Source of the DNA: Albimonas donghaensis
Lineage (GTDB): Bacteria; Pseudomonadota; Alphaproteobacteria; Rhodobacterales; Rhodobacteraceae
NCBI RefSeq assembly: GCF_900106695.1
Contig: NZ_FNMZ01000002.1
Coordinates: 248,001-312,000 of the forward strand
Direction: 5' to 3'
Length of the DNA stretch: 64,000 nucleotides
Part shown: piece after piece, positions 44,878 to 53,763 of the stretch
Position numbering within the stretch: the first letter of the stretch is position 1
How the letters are laid out: each line of letters opens with the position of its first letter
The notes under the pieces: generated by a model
What the model saw: only the letters and a program-made list of their open reading frames with translations
The model's database searches: none
Told to the model about the DNA's origin: nothing
Program-made: the position numbers and the translations under genes

Positions 44878-46544
44878 AACCCTTCCGCCCCACCATCGAG
44901 GACGTCCGCGCCCAGGTGATCGGCGACGGCGCCGCGATCCCCGGCCCCTTCGGGCCGCGGCCGCTGGTCTATGCCGACTACGTGGCCTCCGGCCGCGCGC
45001 TGGGCTTCATCGAGGACGCGATCCGCGCCCATGTGCTGCCCTCCTACGGCAACACCCATACCGAAACCTCCTACACCGGCCGCCAGACCACCCGCCTGCG
45101 CGAAATGGCGCGCGAGGCGGTGCGGCGCGGCGTCGGCGCGGATGACGGCCATGCGGTGATCTTCACCGGGTCGGGCGCCACGGCGGCGTCGGACAAGCTG
45201 GTGCGCGCGCTGGCGCTGGGGCCGGGGGACACGGTCTTCGTCGGCCCCTATGAGCACCACTCCAACGACCTGCCCTGGCGCGAATGCGGGGCGCGGCTGG
45301 TGCGCATTCCGCTGAACGCCCGCGGCGGCATCTGCCTGGAGACGCTGGCGCGGGAGCTGGCGGCGGTGAACTCCGCCGGGGGCCCCGACGCCGGGAGCGC
45401 CGATGGGCCGGGGCGGCTGATCGGCGCGTTCTCGGCGGCCTCCAACGTCACCGGGGTGCGCACCGACGTCGCCGCCATCGCCCGGCTGATGCACGCACAT
45501 GGCGGGCGCTTCGTGTGCGATTTCGCCGGCGGCGGGCCCTATATCCCGATCCGCATGGCGGGGACCGGGGCCGAGGACCGTATCGACGCGGCCTTCCTGT
45601 CGCCCCACAAGTTCCCCGGCGGGCCCGGCGCCTCCGGCGTGCTGGTGGCGGATCGCGACATGCTCGACTGCGCCATTCCCACCGTGCCCGGCGGCGGCAC
45701 CGTCTCCTATGTCACCGAGACCGGGCGGACCTATGTCTCCGACCCCGAACGGCGGGAGGAGGCCGGCACCCCGGCCATCGTCGACAACATCCGCGCAGGC
45801 CTGGTGCTGCTGCTCAAGACCGAGATCGGGGCGGAGGAGATCGAGGCCCGCGAGGCCGCGCTCGCCGCCCGGCTGGAGGCCCGCCTGCGCGCCATCCCCG
45901 GCATGGAGCTGCTGGGCCCGGCGGAGGCGGAGCGGCTGGGCATCTTCTCCTTCAACATCCGGGTGCGGGGACGGCTTCTGCACCACAATTACGTTGTGGC
46001 GCTGCTCAATGACCTGTTCGGCTTGCAGACCCGCGGCGGCTGTTCCTGCGCCGGGCCCTACGGGCACGCCCTGCTGGGCATCGACGCGGCGGGGGCGGAG
46101 GCGCATGAGCGCGCCGTGGCCCGCGGGCTGTCGGCGTTCCGGCCGGGCTGGGCGCGGCTGGGGGTGAACTACTTCTTCGCCGAGGAGGTGGTGGACTACA
46201 TCGCCCAGGCGGCGGCCTTCGTCGCCGCCCGCGGGCTGGACCTGCTGCCGCTTTACGAACTCGACGCGCGGGGCGGGGTCTGGCGGGCGCATGGGCGCGC
46301 GCCGGAAGCGACGGGGCCGGCGAGCCTCGCCGATCTCTGGGCCGCGCCGCCCGCCGCCGAGGCGATCCCGCCGAGCTTCGCCGACTGCCTGGCGGAGGCC
46401 GCGCGCATCGCCGACGCCGCCGAGCCCGCCGCCCCCGGCGAAACCCCCTTCGACCCGGAGACCGAGGCCCTGCGCTGGTTCTGGATGCCCCATGAGACGC
46501 CCTTCGCCGCCCCCGAAGGCGCCGAAACCGGAGACCGCGCATGA
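44874..46544 (+). CDS. Class V aminotransferase / cysteine desulfurase-like PLP enzyme
   Basis: The 556-residue fold-type I PLP protein has YGNTHTETSYTGRQTT, FTGSGATAASDKLVRAL, the Asp in VCDFAGGGPY and the PLP lysine in SPHKFPGGPGASG. RGGCSCAGPYGH carries a cysteine where NifS/SufS enzymes have their persulfide Cys. It is longer than SufS (about 410) by a C-terminal extension (about 440-556). Within a catabolic operon it might be a C-S lyase, desulfurase or aminotransferase rather than an Fe-S assembly enzyme. ATGA overlaps tie it to both neighbours. Confidence 0.85.
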   Translation: MKPFRPTIEDVRAQVIGDGAAIPGPFGPRPLVYADYVASGRALGFIEDAIRAHVLPSYGNTHTETSYTGRQTTRLREMAREAVRRGVGADDGHAVIFTGSGATAASDKLVRALALGPGDTVFVGPYEHHSNDLPWRECGARLVRIPLNARGGICLETLARELAAVNSAGGPDAGSADGPGRLIGAFSAASNVTGVRTDVAAIARLMHAHGGRFVCDFAGGGPYIPIRMAGTGAEDRIDAAFLSPHKFPGGPGASGVLVADRDMLDCAIPTVPGGGTVSYVTETGRTYVSDPERREEAGTPAIVDNIRAGLVLLLKTEIGAEEIEAREAALAARLEARLRAIPGMELLGPAEAERLGIFSFNIRVRGRLLHHNYVVALLNDLFGLQTRGGCSCAGPYGHALLGIDAAGAEAHERAVARGLSAFRPGWARLGVNYFFAEEVVDYIAQAAAFVAARGLDLLPLYELDARGGVWRAHGRAPEATGPASLADLWAAPPAAEAIPPSFADCLAEAARIADAAEPAAPGETPFDPETEALRWFWMPHETPFAAPEGAETGDRA

Positions 46545-47848
46545 CCGCCCCCTTCCCGCCCTCCATGTGGGCCGCCTCCGCCGCCGCCCGCGCCCCCGCG
46601 CCGAAGCTGCGGGACGTGGTCGAAGCGGATGCGGTGGTCATCGGAGCCGGGTTCTCGGGCCTCTCGACCGCGCTGCATCTGGCGCGCCGGGGGCTCGGCG
46701 TCGTGGTGCTGGAGGCGAACGCCGTCGGCTGGGGCGCCTCGGGGCGCAACAACGGCCAGGTGATCCCCACCCTGACCGCCGCCGAGCCCGACGGCATGGT
46801 CGCCAAATACGGCGACGCCGGCGCCCGGCTGGCGAAGCTGGTCGGGGGCTCGGCCGACTACCTGTTCCAGGTCGCCCGCGAAGAGGGGATCATGGAGATC
46901 GCCGAGGCCGAGCAGTCCGGCTGGTTCCAGCCCGCCCATTCCCCCGGCCGCATCCGCCTGTCGGAAAAGCGGGTGGCGGCGTGGAACCGCCACGGCTTTC
47001 CCGCCGAGATGCTGGACCGCAAGGCCGCGACCGACCTGCTGGGCACCGATTTCTGGTATGGCGGCATGTACAACCCCACCGGCGGCCACATCAATCCGCT
47101 GGGCCTCGCCCGCGGGCTGGCGCTGGCGGCCGAGCGCCACGGCGCCGTGATTCATGAGGACAGCCCCGTCACCGAATGGAAGCGCGAGGGCGATTTCTGG
47201 CGGGTGAAGACCCCGGACGGAGAGGTGAAGGCCCGCGCCCTGGTGCTGGCCACCAACGCCTATACCGACCACATCACCGCCAACCTGGCGCCGAAGCTGT
47301 CGCGCACCGTGGTGCCCGTCCTGTCCTGGCAGATGGCGACCGAGCCGCTGGGCGACAACCTGCGCGCCAAGATCCTGCCGGGCCGCCAGGCGGTGTCGGA
47401 CACCCGCGGCGACCTGCGCTTTTTCCGCTACGACGCCCGCAACCGCCTGATCACCGGCGGCGCCGTCATCGGCCCGTGGAACGCCGGCGAACGCGTCAAG
47501 GCGACCGCCGCGAAACGCATGGCCGAGGCCTTCCCCGACATGGGCGCGCCGAAGATGACCCATGTCTGGAACGGCTATATCGGCATGACCTGGGACCGCT
47601 ACCCGCGGGTCCACAAGCTCGGCCCCGACGGCTGGGCCTGGATCGGCTGCAACGGGCGCGGCGTCGCGCTCTCGGTCTCCATGGGGCGCGAGATCGCCGC
47701 CGCGGTGGCCGGGACGCCGGAGCGCGAACTGGCCCTGCCCGTCTCCGAGCCCAGGCCCCTGCCCTTCCATGAGATCGGGCGCCGGATCGCGCCCTATTAC
47801 CTCGCCTGGATGCGCCGCAAGGACCATGTGGAGCCGAAGCTCGACTGA
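46541..47848 (+). CDS. FAD-dependent amine/amino acid oxidoreductase (DAO family)
   Basis: The 435-residue protein has VVIGAGFSGLSTALHLARRG (FAD binding), the VVLEANAVGWGASGRNNGQVIP motif typical of the glycine oxidase / gamma-glutamylputrescine oxidase branch, and the C-terminal WIGCNGRGVALSVSMGREIA. It presumably oxidises a C-N bond of the imported compound. An N-terminal 25-residue stretch precedes the Rossmann strand. It begins inside the aminotransferase stop (ATGA). Confidence 0.88.
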   Translation: MTAPFPPSMWAASAAARAPAPKLRDVVEADAVVIGAGFSGLSTALHLARRGLGVVVLEANAVGWGASGRNNGQVIPTLTAAEPDGMVAKYGDAGARLAKLVGGSADYLFQVAREEGIMEIAEAEQSGWFQPAHSPGRIRLSEKRVAAWNRHGFPAEMLDRKAATDLLGTDFWYGGMYNPTGGHINPLGLARGLALAAERHGAVIHEDSPVTEWKREGDFWRVKTPDGEVKARALVLATNAYTDHITANLAPKLSRTVVPVLSWQMATEPLGDNLRAKILPGRQAVSDTRGDLRFFRYDARNRLITGGAVIGPWNAGERVKATAAKRMAEAFPDMGAPKMTHVWNGYIGMTWDRYPRVHKLGPDGWAWIGCNGRGVALSVSMGREIAAAVAGTPERELALPVSEPRPLPFHEIGRRIAPYYLAWMRRKDHVEPKLD

Positions 47849-47934
47849 CGCCCTCCGCCTGATACCCTGATACCCTGCGCACCCCACGTTCGACTGACCG
47901 CCGGCCACCCAGTCCCGGCCAAGGGAGGAACACC

Positions 47935-48414
47935 ATGACCGACATGCCCATCCTGGAACGCCGCCGCATCGAGGCGCTGGTGCTCAAGCACGTCTACGAG
48001 ACCGCCAAGGCCAAGTATGGCGAGGACGAGGCCAAGGCCCTGATCGGCGAGGCCGTCAGCGCCTCGGCCATCGAGCACGGCAAGGGCTTCGCCGAGGCGC
48101 TCGGCCACGCGCCCAGCCTCAAGGACTTCGCCGACATCATGCCGCTGTGGCAGAAGGAGGACGCGCTGCGGATCGAGCCCGTGCGCTCCGACGAAGAGCA
48201 TCTGGACTTCAACGTCGTGCGCTGCCGCTACTCCGAGATGTACAAGGAGATGGGGCTCGGCGACATCGGGCACCTGCTGTCGTGCAACCGCGATGGCGAC
48301 TTCTGCATCGGCTACAACCCGAACATGAAGCTGACCCGCACCCAGACCATCATGAAGGGCGCCAGTCATTGCGACTTCCGCTACCGCATGGAACCGGAAT
48401 CCGAACAGTCCTGA
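47935..48414 (+). CDS. L-2-amino-thiazoline-4-carboxylic acid (ATC) hydrolase family protein
   Basis: The 159-residue protein matches what I recall of the ATC hydrolase family: FNVVRCRYSEMYKEMGLGDIGHLLSCNRDG, then IGYNPNMKLTRTQTIMKGASHCDFRY. Conserved Cys, Arg and Asp residues in RCRY, LSCNRD and CDFRY are kept. In Pseudomonas, ATC hydrolase opens the thiazoline ring on the route to L-cysteine, and a carbamoyl-amidohydrolase follows. Here an M20 amidohydrolase follows 10 bases downstream. GGAGG precedes the ATG. The true substrate is unknown; the family also has many untested members. Confidence 0.8.
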   Translation: MTDMPILERRRIEALVLKHVYETAKAKYGEDEAKALIGEAVSASAIEHGKGFAEALGHAPSLKDFADIMPLWQKEDALRIEPVRSDEEHLDFNVVRCRYSEMYKEMGLGDIGHLLSCNRDGDFCIGYNPNMKLTRTQTIMKGASHCDFRYRMEPESEQS

Positions 48415-48424
48415 GAGGAACCCC

Positions 48425-49594
48425 ATGGCCGTCGAGAACTGGGTGGCGAAATCGCTGCCCGAGCTGACCGAATTCCGTCGCGACCTGCACCGCAACCCCG
48501 AGCTGCTCTATGACGTGCACGCCACCGCCGCCAAGGTCGCCGCGGCCCTGCGCGACGCCGGCGTGGACGAGGTGGTGGAGGGGATCGGGCGCACCGGCGT
48601 GGTGGGCGTGATCCGCGGGCAGTCCAACAGGTCCGGCCGGGCCATCGGCCTGCGCGCCGACATGGACGCCCTGCCGATCATGGAGGAGACCGGGGCCGAA
48701 TGGGCCTCGACCGTGCCCGGCAAGATGCATGCCTGCGGCCATGACGGCCACACCACCATGCTGCTGGGCGCCGCGAAGCAGCTGGCCGAGAGCCGGGCCT
48801 TCGACGGGACCGTTCTGGTGATCTTCCAGCCCGCCGAGGAAGGCGGGGCCGGCGCCAAGGCGATGATCGACGACGGGATGCTGACCCGCTGGCCGCTGGA
48901 CGAGGTCTACGGGATGCATAACAAGCCCGACCTGCCGCTGGGCGAGTTCGGGGTCTGCGCCGGGCCGCTCATGGGCTCGGTCGACGAGGTGCGCATCACG
49001 ATCGAGGGCGTGGGCGGCCACGCGGCCTTCCCGCACAACACCGTCGACCCGCTGATGCCGACCTCGGCGCTGATCCAGGCTTTGCAGTCGATCGTGTCGC
49101 GCAATCTCGATCCGCTGAAATCGGCGGTGATCTCGATCACCACGATCCATGGCGGGGATGCGTTCAACGTGATCCCGCAGGCGATCACCATGACCGGCAC
49201 GGTGCGGACGCTGGACGAAGGCGTGCGCGACATGGTCGAGACCCGCATCGCCAAGGCCGTTCAGGGCGTCGCCGACGCCTATGACGCGAAGGCCACGCTG
49301 GACTACATCCGCATGTATCCGGTGACCGTGAACGCCGAAATCGGGGCCGAGCGCGCGGCGGCCGCGGCCATCGAGGTTTCGGGCGAGGAACGCGTGGACC
49401 AGAGCTGGTCCCCGGCCATGGGCGGCGAGGATTTCTCGTTCATGCTCAACGAGGTGCCGGGCGCGATGATCTTCGTCGGCAATGGCCCGAGCGCCGGGCT
49501 GCATCACCCGAAATACGACTTCAACGACGAGGCGATGTCCTGGGGCTGCTCCTACTGGACCACGCTGGTCCGCCAGCGCCTGCCGCTGGACTGA
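48425..49594 (+). CDS. M20 family metallo-amidohydrolase (hippurate hydrolase-like)
   Basis: The 389-residue protein has LTEFRRDLHRNPEL, GLRADMDALPI, the metal-binding KMHACGHDGHTTMLLGAAK, FQPAEEGGAGAKAMIDDG, the dimerisation segment GGHAAFPHNTVDP and the C-terminal AMGGEDFSFML with its metal ligand. It removes an acyl or carbamoyl group from an amino acid. GAGGA precedes the ATG. It is the last gene of the transporter operon; a terminator follows. Which amide is cleaved cannot be told, but its neighbour suggests an N- or S-carbamoyl/acyl amino acid. Confidence 0.92.
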   Translation: MAVENWVAKSLPELTEFRRDLHRNPELLYDVHATAAKVAAALRDAGVDEVVEGIGRTGVVGVIRGQSNRSGRAIGLRADMDALPIMEETGAEWASTVPGKMHACGHDGHTTMLLGAAKQLAESRAFDGTVLVIFQPAEEGGAGAKAMIDDGMLTRWPLDEVYGMHNKPDLPLGEFGVCAGPLMGSVDEVRITIEGVGGHAAFPHNTVDPLMPTSALIQALQSIVSRNLDPLKSAVISITTIHGGDAFNVIPQAITMTGTVRTLDEGVRDMVETRIAKAVQGVADAYDAKATLDYIRMYPVTVNAEIGAERAAAAAIEVSGEERVDQSWSPAMGGEDFSFMLNEVPGAMIFVGNGPSAGLHHPKYDFNDEAMSWGCSYWTTLVRQRLPLD

Positions 49595-49620
49595 GGTCTT
49601 TCGGGACGCGATTTCGGGGA

Positions 49621-49646
49621 GGGGGCGGTTTCGGCCGCCCCCTTTT
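49621..49646 (+). terminator. Rho-independent terminator of the ABC/ATC operon
   Basis: GGGGGCGG and CCGCCCCC pair around TTTCGG and are followed by TTTTCGTC, 27 bases after the amidohydrolase stop. Confidence 0.85.
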
Positions 49647-49695
49647 CGTCGCCCCCCTTTTCGTCGCCCCCCTTCCCGTGGCCCCCCTTTCCGTG
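49637..49695 (+). repeat. 15-bp tandem repeat, four copies
   Basis: Units of the type GCCCCCCTTTTCGTC begin at 49637 (14 bp), 49651, 49666 and 49681. The first overlaps the terminator tail, so the array looks like repeated copies of the terminator's descending arm and T-run. Confidence 0.85.
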
Positions 49696-49880
49696 GCCCG
49701 GCGCGGGCGTCGGCGGCAGGGTCGGGCGCGGGCCCGCCCAGCTCCCCAGGCCTCCCCCCCTTCGCCGGGAAAGCGCTATCGCGCGCAGGGCGTTCGCCTC
49801 GGACCGCCAGTCGTCCGCGCAGCTCGGAAGCAGGGGTGGAAGCAGGGACCGCGTCCGTCGCGCGCGACGGGAGGCCTCTC

Positions 49881-50614
49881 ATGTCGCCCAGTCTTTCCGC
49901 CCCGATCCATGCCCTCAAGCGCCGCGCCCGGATGATCTCCCGGCGGACCGGCGCGCCGCGCTGGACCGGGTGGCGCTGGCCGAGGGGTTCCGAAGCTGGA
50001 CCCTGCTCGCCGCCCGACATGGCGCCGCGCCCCCCATCGCCCTGCCCCTCCTCTTGCGGCCGCGCGCCCCCTGGCCGCCCTGCGCCCGGAGGAACCCGCG
50101 CGGCTCGCAGCCCGGTCAGGACAGGGACAAGACCATGCTGGCCCTCGCCCTGCTCGCCGAGGCCGCGCGGCAGGGACGGGGCGCGCGCTTTTTCACCCTC
50201 GACTGGACCGCGCAGGAGACCGCCCGCCGTTTCGCCGGGATCGCCGCCCCGGTCGAAAGCCTCGCCCCGCATCCGGGCATCGAGGCCGACGACGACATCA
50301 GCGCCCGGACCATCGCCGCCCGCCTGTCCGACGCCCGCCCCGGCGAGGTGGCCGTGATGGACTACCTGCAGGCGCTGGACCAGGACCGCTCGAAACCGCC
50401 CCTCGCCGCGCAGGCCGAGGCGCGGCCGGATCCCGCCGCCCGCCGGGGGCTGGTCCTCGTCCGCCTCGCACAGGTGGGCCCTGCCTTCGATGCCGTCCGC
50501 AAACCCGTCCCCGACCGCTGCGACCTGCGCCGCCTCAATCCGCTGGACCTCTCCCTGTTTCTCCATGCCTGCTTCCTGCACGGGATCGAGACGCGGCCGG
50601 ATCCCACCGCCTGA
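49881..50614 (+). pseudogene. Decayed DnaB/RecA-fold ATPase gene
   Basis: The start is preserved (GGGAGG, then MSPSLSAPIHALKRRAR and ISRRTGAP). The frame then shifts near 49,960 so that ALDRVALAEGFRSWTLLAARHGAAPP continues in another frame. Further on, TMLALALLAEAARQG, ARFFTLDWTAQETA, VAVMDYLQALDQDRSKPPLAAQ and NPLDLSLFLHACFLHG resemble the RecA core of DnaB-like helicase proteins (Walker B-like VMDYLQ). The Walker A reads PGQDRDKT instead of PGQGKT, so the P-loop is broken. The 3' frame from 49970 encodes 214 residues. Indels and a damaged P-loop make it a pseudogene. Confidence 0.7.
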
Positions 50615-50830
50615 ACCGCCCCCCCCCCGCATCCCACACCTCCGCCCTCCCCCGCCTCCGCATCGCCCTCCCCCCGAAACCTGCGACCGGGGGGACGGCG
50701 GGCGGGACGATGTCGCCGTCAGGCGACGAGGCCCGGACGGCGCGCCCCCGCGACCTCCCGCGCATGGCGCGGCGCCGCCCCGCATGACAGCGTTGGGCCC
50801 ATCCCGCCCGCCCATTCCCGGAGCCCGCCG

Positions 50831-52735
50831 ATGTCCCCGGACCTCGCCATCGTCCTCGGCCTGCTCGCCGCCGCCTCGGCCATGTTCGTGCTCAACCGCC
50901 CGCGCATGGACATCGTCGGATTCCTGATGCTGCTGGCCCTGCCGCTCTCGGGCGTGATCACGGCGCGCGAGGCGCTGGGGGGCTTCTCCGACCCTTCGGT
51001 GGTGATGATCGCCGCCCTTTTCGTCATCGGCGAGGGCCTGGCCCGCACCGGAGTCGCCGCCCGTCTGGGAGACCTGCTGGTGGCCCGCGCCGGGCGCTCG
51101 GAGGGCCGGCTGATCGCGCTGATGATGGTCGCCGCGGCCCTTATGGGGGCGGTGATGTCGTCGACCGCCGTGGTCGCCATCCTGATCCCCGTCGCCCTGC
51201 GCATGGCCCGCGGCGCCGGGGTGTCGCCCCGACGGCTGCTGATGCCGCTCTCGGTCGGGGCGCTGATCTCGGGGATGATGGCGCTGGTCGGCACGCCCGC
51301 CAATCTCGTGGTGCATGGCGAGATGATCCGGCACGGGCTGGACGGGTTCGGCTTTTTCGATTTCACCCCGTTCGGGGTTCCGGTGCTGCTGGGCGCCGTG
51401 GCCTGGATGCTCGTCGCCCGCCGCCTGCTGGATCGCCCGGAGCGCGCGCCGGCCGGACGCGGGCCCGACCCCGCCCCCGGGCCCGACCCCGCCCCCGGCC
51501 CCGCCTCCCCCCCCGGCCTCGCCGCCTGGGCGGAGACCTACGGGCTCGAGGGCCGGCTCAGGATACTGGAGGTTCCCCTGGACGCCGCCGCCGGTCGGCC
51601 GCTGTCCGAACTCGGCCTGCACGCCTCCGAAGGGCTGACCCTGCTGGCGGTCGAGCGGAAGGCCGGCCGCTTCGCCCGGCAGGTGGTGTCGCCGCGGCCC
51701 GAGACGCTGCTCGACCCCGGCGACCTGCTGCTGATCGCCGCCACCGGCCCCGGCGCGACGGCGCTGGAGGAGATCGAGCGGCACGCCTCCCGGCTCGGCC
51801 TCGTCTCCGCCCCGCCTCCGCCGGGATGGCTGGGGACGCTGGCGCGGGGCGTGGGCATGGCCGAAATCCTGGTCGCCCCCGACAGCGGCCTGATCGGCAA
51901 GAGCCCGGTGGCGAGCCGTTTCCGCACCCGCTTCGGCCTGTCGGTGATCGGCCTGCGCCATGGCCGGGCGCCCGCCGCCGCCGTCGCCCCCGAGGAACCG
52001 CTGCAACCCGGCGACACCCTGCTGGTCGCCGGCCCCTGGCGCGCCATCCGTGCGCTGGCCGGCGCCGGAGGCCCCGCCGGCGCCCGCGCCGGAGAGCTGA
52101 TCCCGCTGGCCCTTCCGGCGGAACTCGCCGATGTGGCCCCCGCCGGTCCGCGCGCGCCCTGGGCGTTGGCGGCGCTCGCGACCATGATCGTGCTGATGGT
52201 CACCGGCTGGACCGGCAATGTGGAGGCCGCGCTGATCGGCTGTCTCATCATGGGGATGTCCGGCTGCATCGATGCGGACGGCGCCTACCGCTCGCTGCAC
52301 TGGCGCAGCCTGATGCTGATCGCCGGGATGCTGCCCTTCGCCCTGGCGCTGGAACGGACGGGCGGCGCCGCGCTGGCCGCGGACGGCCTGCTCGCCGCGG
52401 TCTCCGGGGCCGGGCCGCGGGGCACGCTGGCGCTGCTCTTCGCGCTGACCATGGGGTTGAGCCTGGTGATGTCCAACACCGCCACCGCCATCCTGCTGGC
52501 CCCGGTGGCGCTGGAGCTGGCGGAGCGGCTCGGCGCCTCTCCCGCGCCGTTCGCGATGACCGTGGCGCTGGCCGCGTCCACCGCCTTCATGACCCCGGTC
52601 GCCTCGCCGGTGAACATGCTGGTGGTGGGGCCGGGGGACTACCGGTTCATGGATTTCGTGAAGGTGGGCGCCCCGATCAGCCTGCTCGCCATGGCCGTGG
52701 CGGTGGGCTTCGTGCCGGTGCTGCTGCCGTTCTGA
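50831..52735 (+). CDS. SLC13/DASS-type transporter with two RCK_C domains
   Basis: The 634-residue inner-membrane protein has an N-terminal half of several membrane spans with SSTAVVAILIPVAL and VGTPANLVVHGE. A cytosolic pair of TrkA-C (RCK_C) domains follows (about 235-420; LRILEVPLDAAAGRPLSEL and MAEILVAPDSGLIGKSP), then the C-terminal spans with SNTATAILLAPVALEL and TPVASPVNMLVV. The duplicated S-N/S-T and G-T/P-V-N motifs mark the divalent anion:Na+ symporter family. RCK-bearing members often carry sulfate or related anions. A GPDPAPGPDPAPGP linker arises from a DNA repeat. It stands alone. Confidence 0.87.
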   Translation: MSPDLAIVLGLLAAASAMFVLNRPRMDIVGFLMLLALPLSGVITAREALGGFSDPSVVMIAALFVIGEGLARTGVAARLGDLLVARAGRSEGRLIALMMVAAALMGAVMSSTAVVAILIPVALRMARGAGVSPRRLLMPLSVGALISGMMALVGTPANLVVHGEMIRHGLDGFGFFDFTPFGVPVLLGAVAWMLVARRLLDRPERAPAGRGPDPAPGPDPAPGPASPPGLAAWAETYGLEGRLRILEVPLDAAAGRPLSELGLHASEGLTLLAVERKAGRFARQVVSPRPETLLDPGDLLLIAATGPGATALEEIERHASRLGLVSAPPPPGWLGTLARGVGMAEILVAPDSGLIGKSPVASRFRTRFGLSVIGLRHGRAPAAAVAPEEPLQPGDTLLVAGPWRAIRALAGAGGPAGARAGELIPLALPAELADVAPAGPRAPWALAALATMIVLMVTGWTGNVEAALIGCLIMGMSGCIDADGAYRSLHWRSLMLIAGMLPFALALERTGGAALAADGLLAAVSGAGPRGTLALLFALTMGLSLVMSNTATAILLAPVALELAERLGASPAPFAMTVALAASTAFMTPVASPVNMLVVGPGDYRFMDFVKVGAPISLLAMAVAVGFVPVLLPF

Positions 52736-52794
52736 GCCGCGGCGCAGCCCCCGCACCGCAAGCCCCCCCGCACGCACCCCCGCACGGGCCCCGC

Positions 52795-53697
52795 CTAACG
52801 GACCCGCAGCGCGCCGACGCCCCACGGTCCGCGCCCCGGCGGCGCCAGGCCCAGCCCTTCCGCCATCGCCGCTGCGTAAAGGTCCGGGCGTATGATGAAG
52901 GCGTGATGCCCCCCTTCCAGAAAGCGATAGACGGTCCCCGGCCGCAGGCTGGCGCGCAGCCCTTCGCGGTCGGCGGCGGCGATCACCGGATCGTCGAGCG
53001 TCTCGATCACCGAGACCCGGGCGGAGGGCAACGGCCGCGAGGGCGCCGGCGGCGCATGGCGCAGCGCCATCAGCCGGGCGCGCATCTGCCGGGCCGGGAT
53101 GCGCCCGCGGGTCTCGGCCAGCAACATGGCCACCACGTCGGCTTGCCCGGGATGGCGCACGGCCCAGTCCTGCAGCCCGCGGCCGAAGCCCTCCCGCACC
53201 AGGGTCATCGAGGTGCGCGACGGGTCGCCCGAATAGGGCGGCGTCCGCGCCAGCGCCTCCACCGAGGCCACCGTGGAGCCGACCATCAGCCGCGACACCC
53301 GATCCGGATAGCGCCCCGCGAAATGCTGCGCCAGATAGCCGCCGAGCGACACGCCGAAGACCGCCGCCCGTTCGACCTTCGCGCGATCGAGCATCCGCAG
53401 GAGGTCGTCGCACCAGACCAGCATGTCAGGGGTGGCGGGGTAGGTGACCGAGCGCATCGGGACCGGTCCCGCCAGCCGCGACATCACCCGCCAGAGGATA
53501 TCCGCGCGCCCGAGACTGCCGGGCAGCAGCAGCAGCATCTCCGGCGCGGCGTCGGCCCCGGGATCGACGGGCGCGTCCGGGGAGAGCGGCTCCGTCGCGG
53601 GGATCTCGATCACGCCCCAGCGCCGCCCGCCGATGGACAGCGGACGCTCGGGATGATCGACGAGCCAGGCGTCCCGCTCCGCCGCCACGTCGATCAC
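52795..53697 (-). CDS. Alpha/beta hydrolase
   Basis: The 300-residue protein has the alpha/beta-hydrolase layout: LLLLPGSLGRADILWRVM (oxyanion region), the nucleophile elbow FGVSLGGYLAQ with Ser near residue 118, and a late His in LEGGHHAFI. It resembles maspardin-like hydrolases. The substrate is unknown. It lies downstream of the hydroxyproline epimerase on the same strand, 66 bases away, so it could be the last gene of that operon. Confidence 0.83.
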   Translation of the reverse strand: MIDVAAERDAWLVDHPERPLSIGGRRWGVIEIPATEPLSPDAPVDPGADAAPEMLLLLPGSLGRADILWRVMSRLAGPVPMRSVTYPATPDMLVWCDDLLRMLDRAKVERAAVFGVSLGGYLAQHFAGRYPDRVSRLMVGSTVASVEALARTPPYSGDPSRTSMTLVREGFGRGLQDWAVRHPGQADVVAMLLAETRGRIPARQMRARLMALRHAPPAPSRPLPSARVSVIETLDDPVIAAADREGLRASLRPGTVYRFLEGGHHAFIIRPDLYAAAMAEGLGLAPPGRGPWGVGALRVR

Positions 53698-53763
53698 GGA
53701 CGGCGCGCCTTCGACGGGCGGGCGCGGAGGACGGGCCGGGCGCGCAGGCGGAACAGGCGGAGA

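Noticed and set aside
50615-50830. Small gene between the ATPase remnant and the SLC13 transporter
   Set aside because: All frames are short, proline-rich and without motifs; it appears to be plain intergenic DNA.
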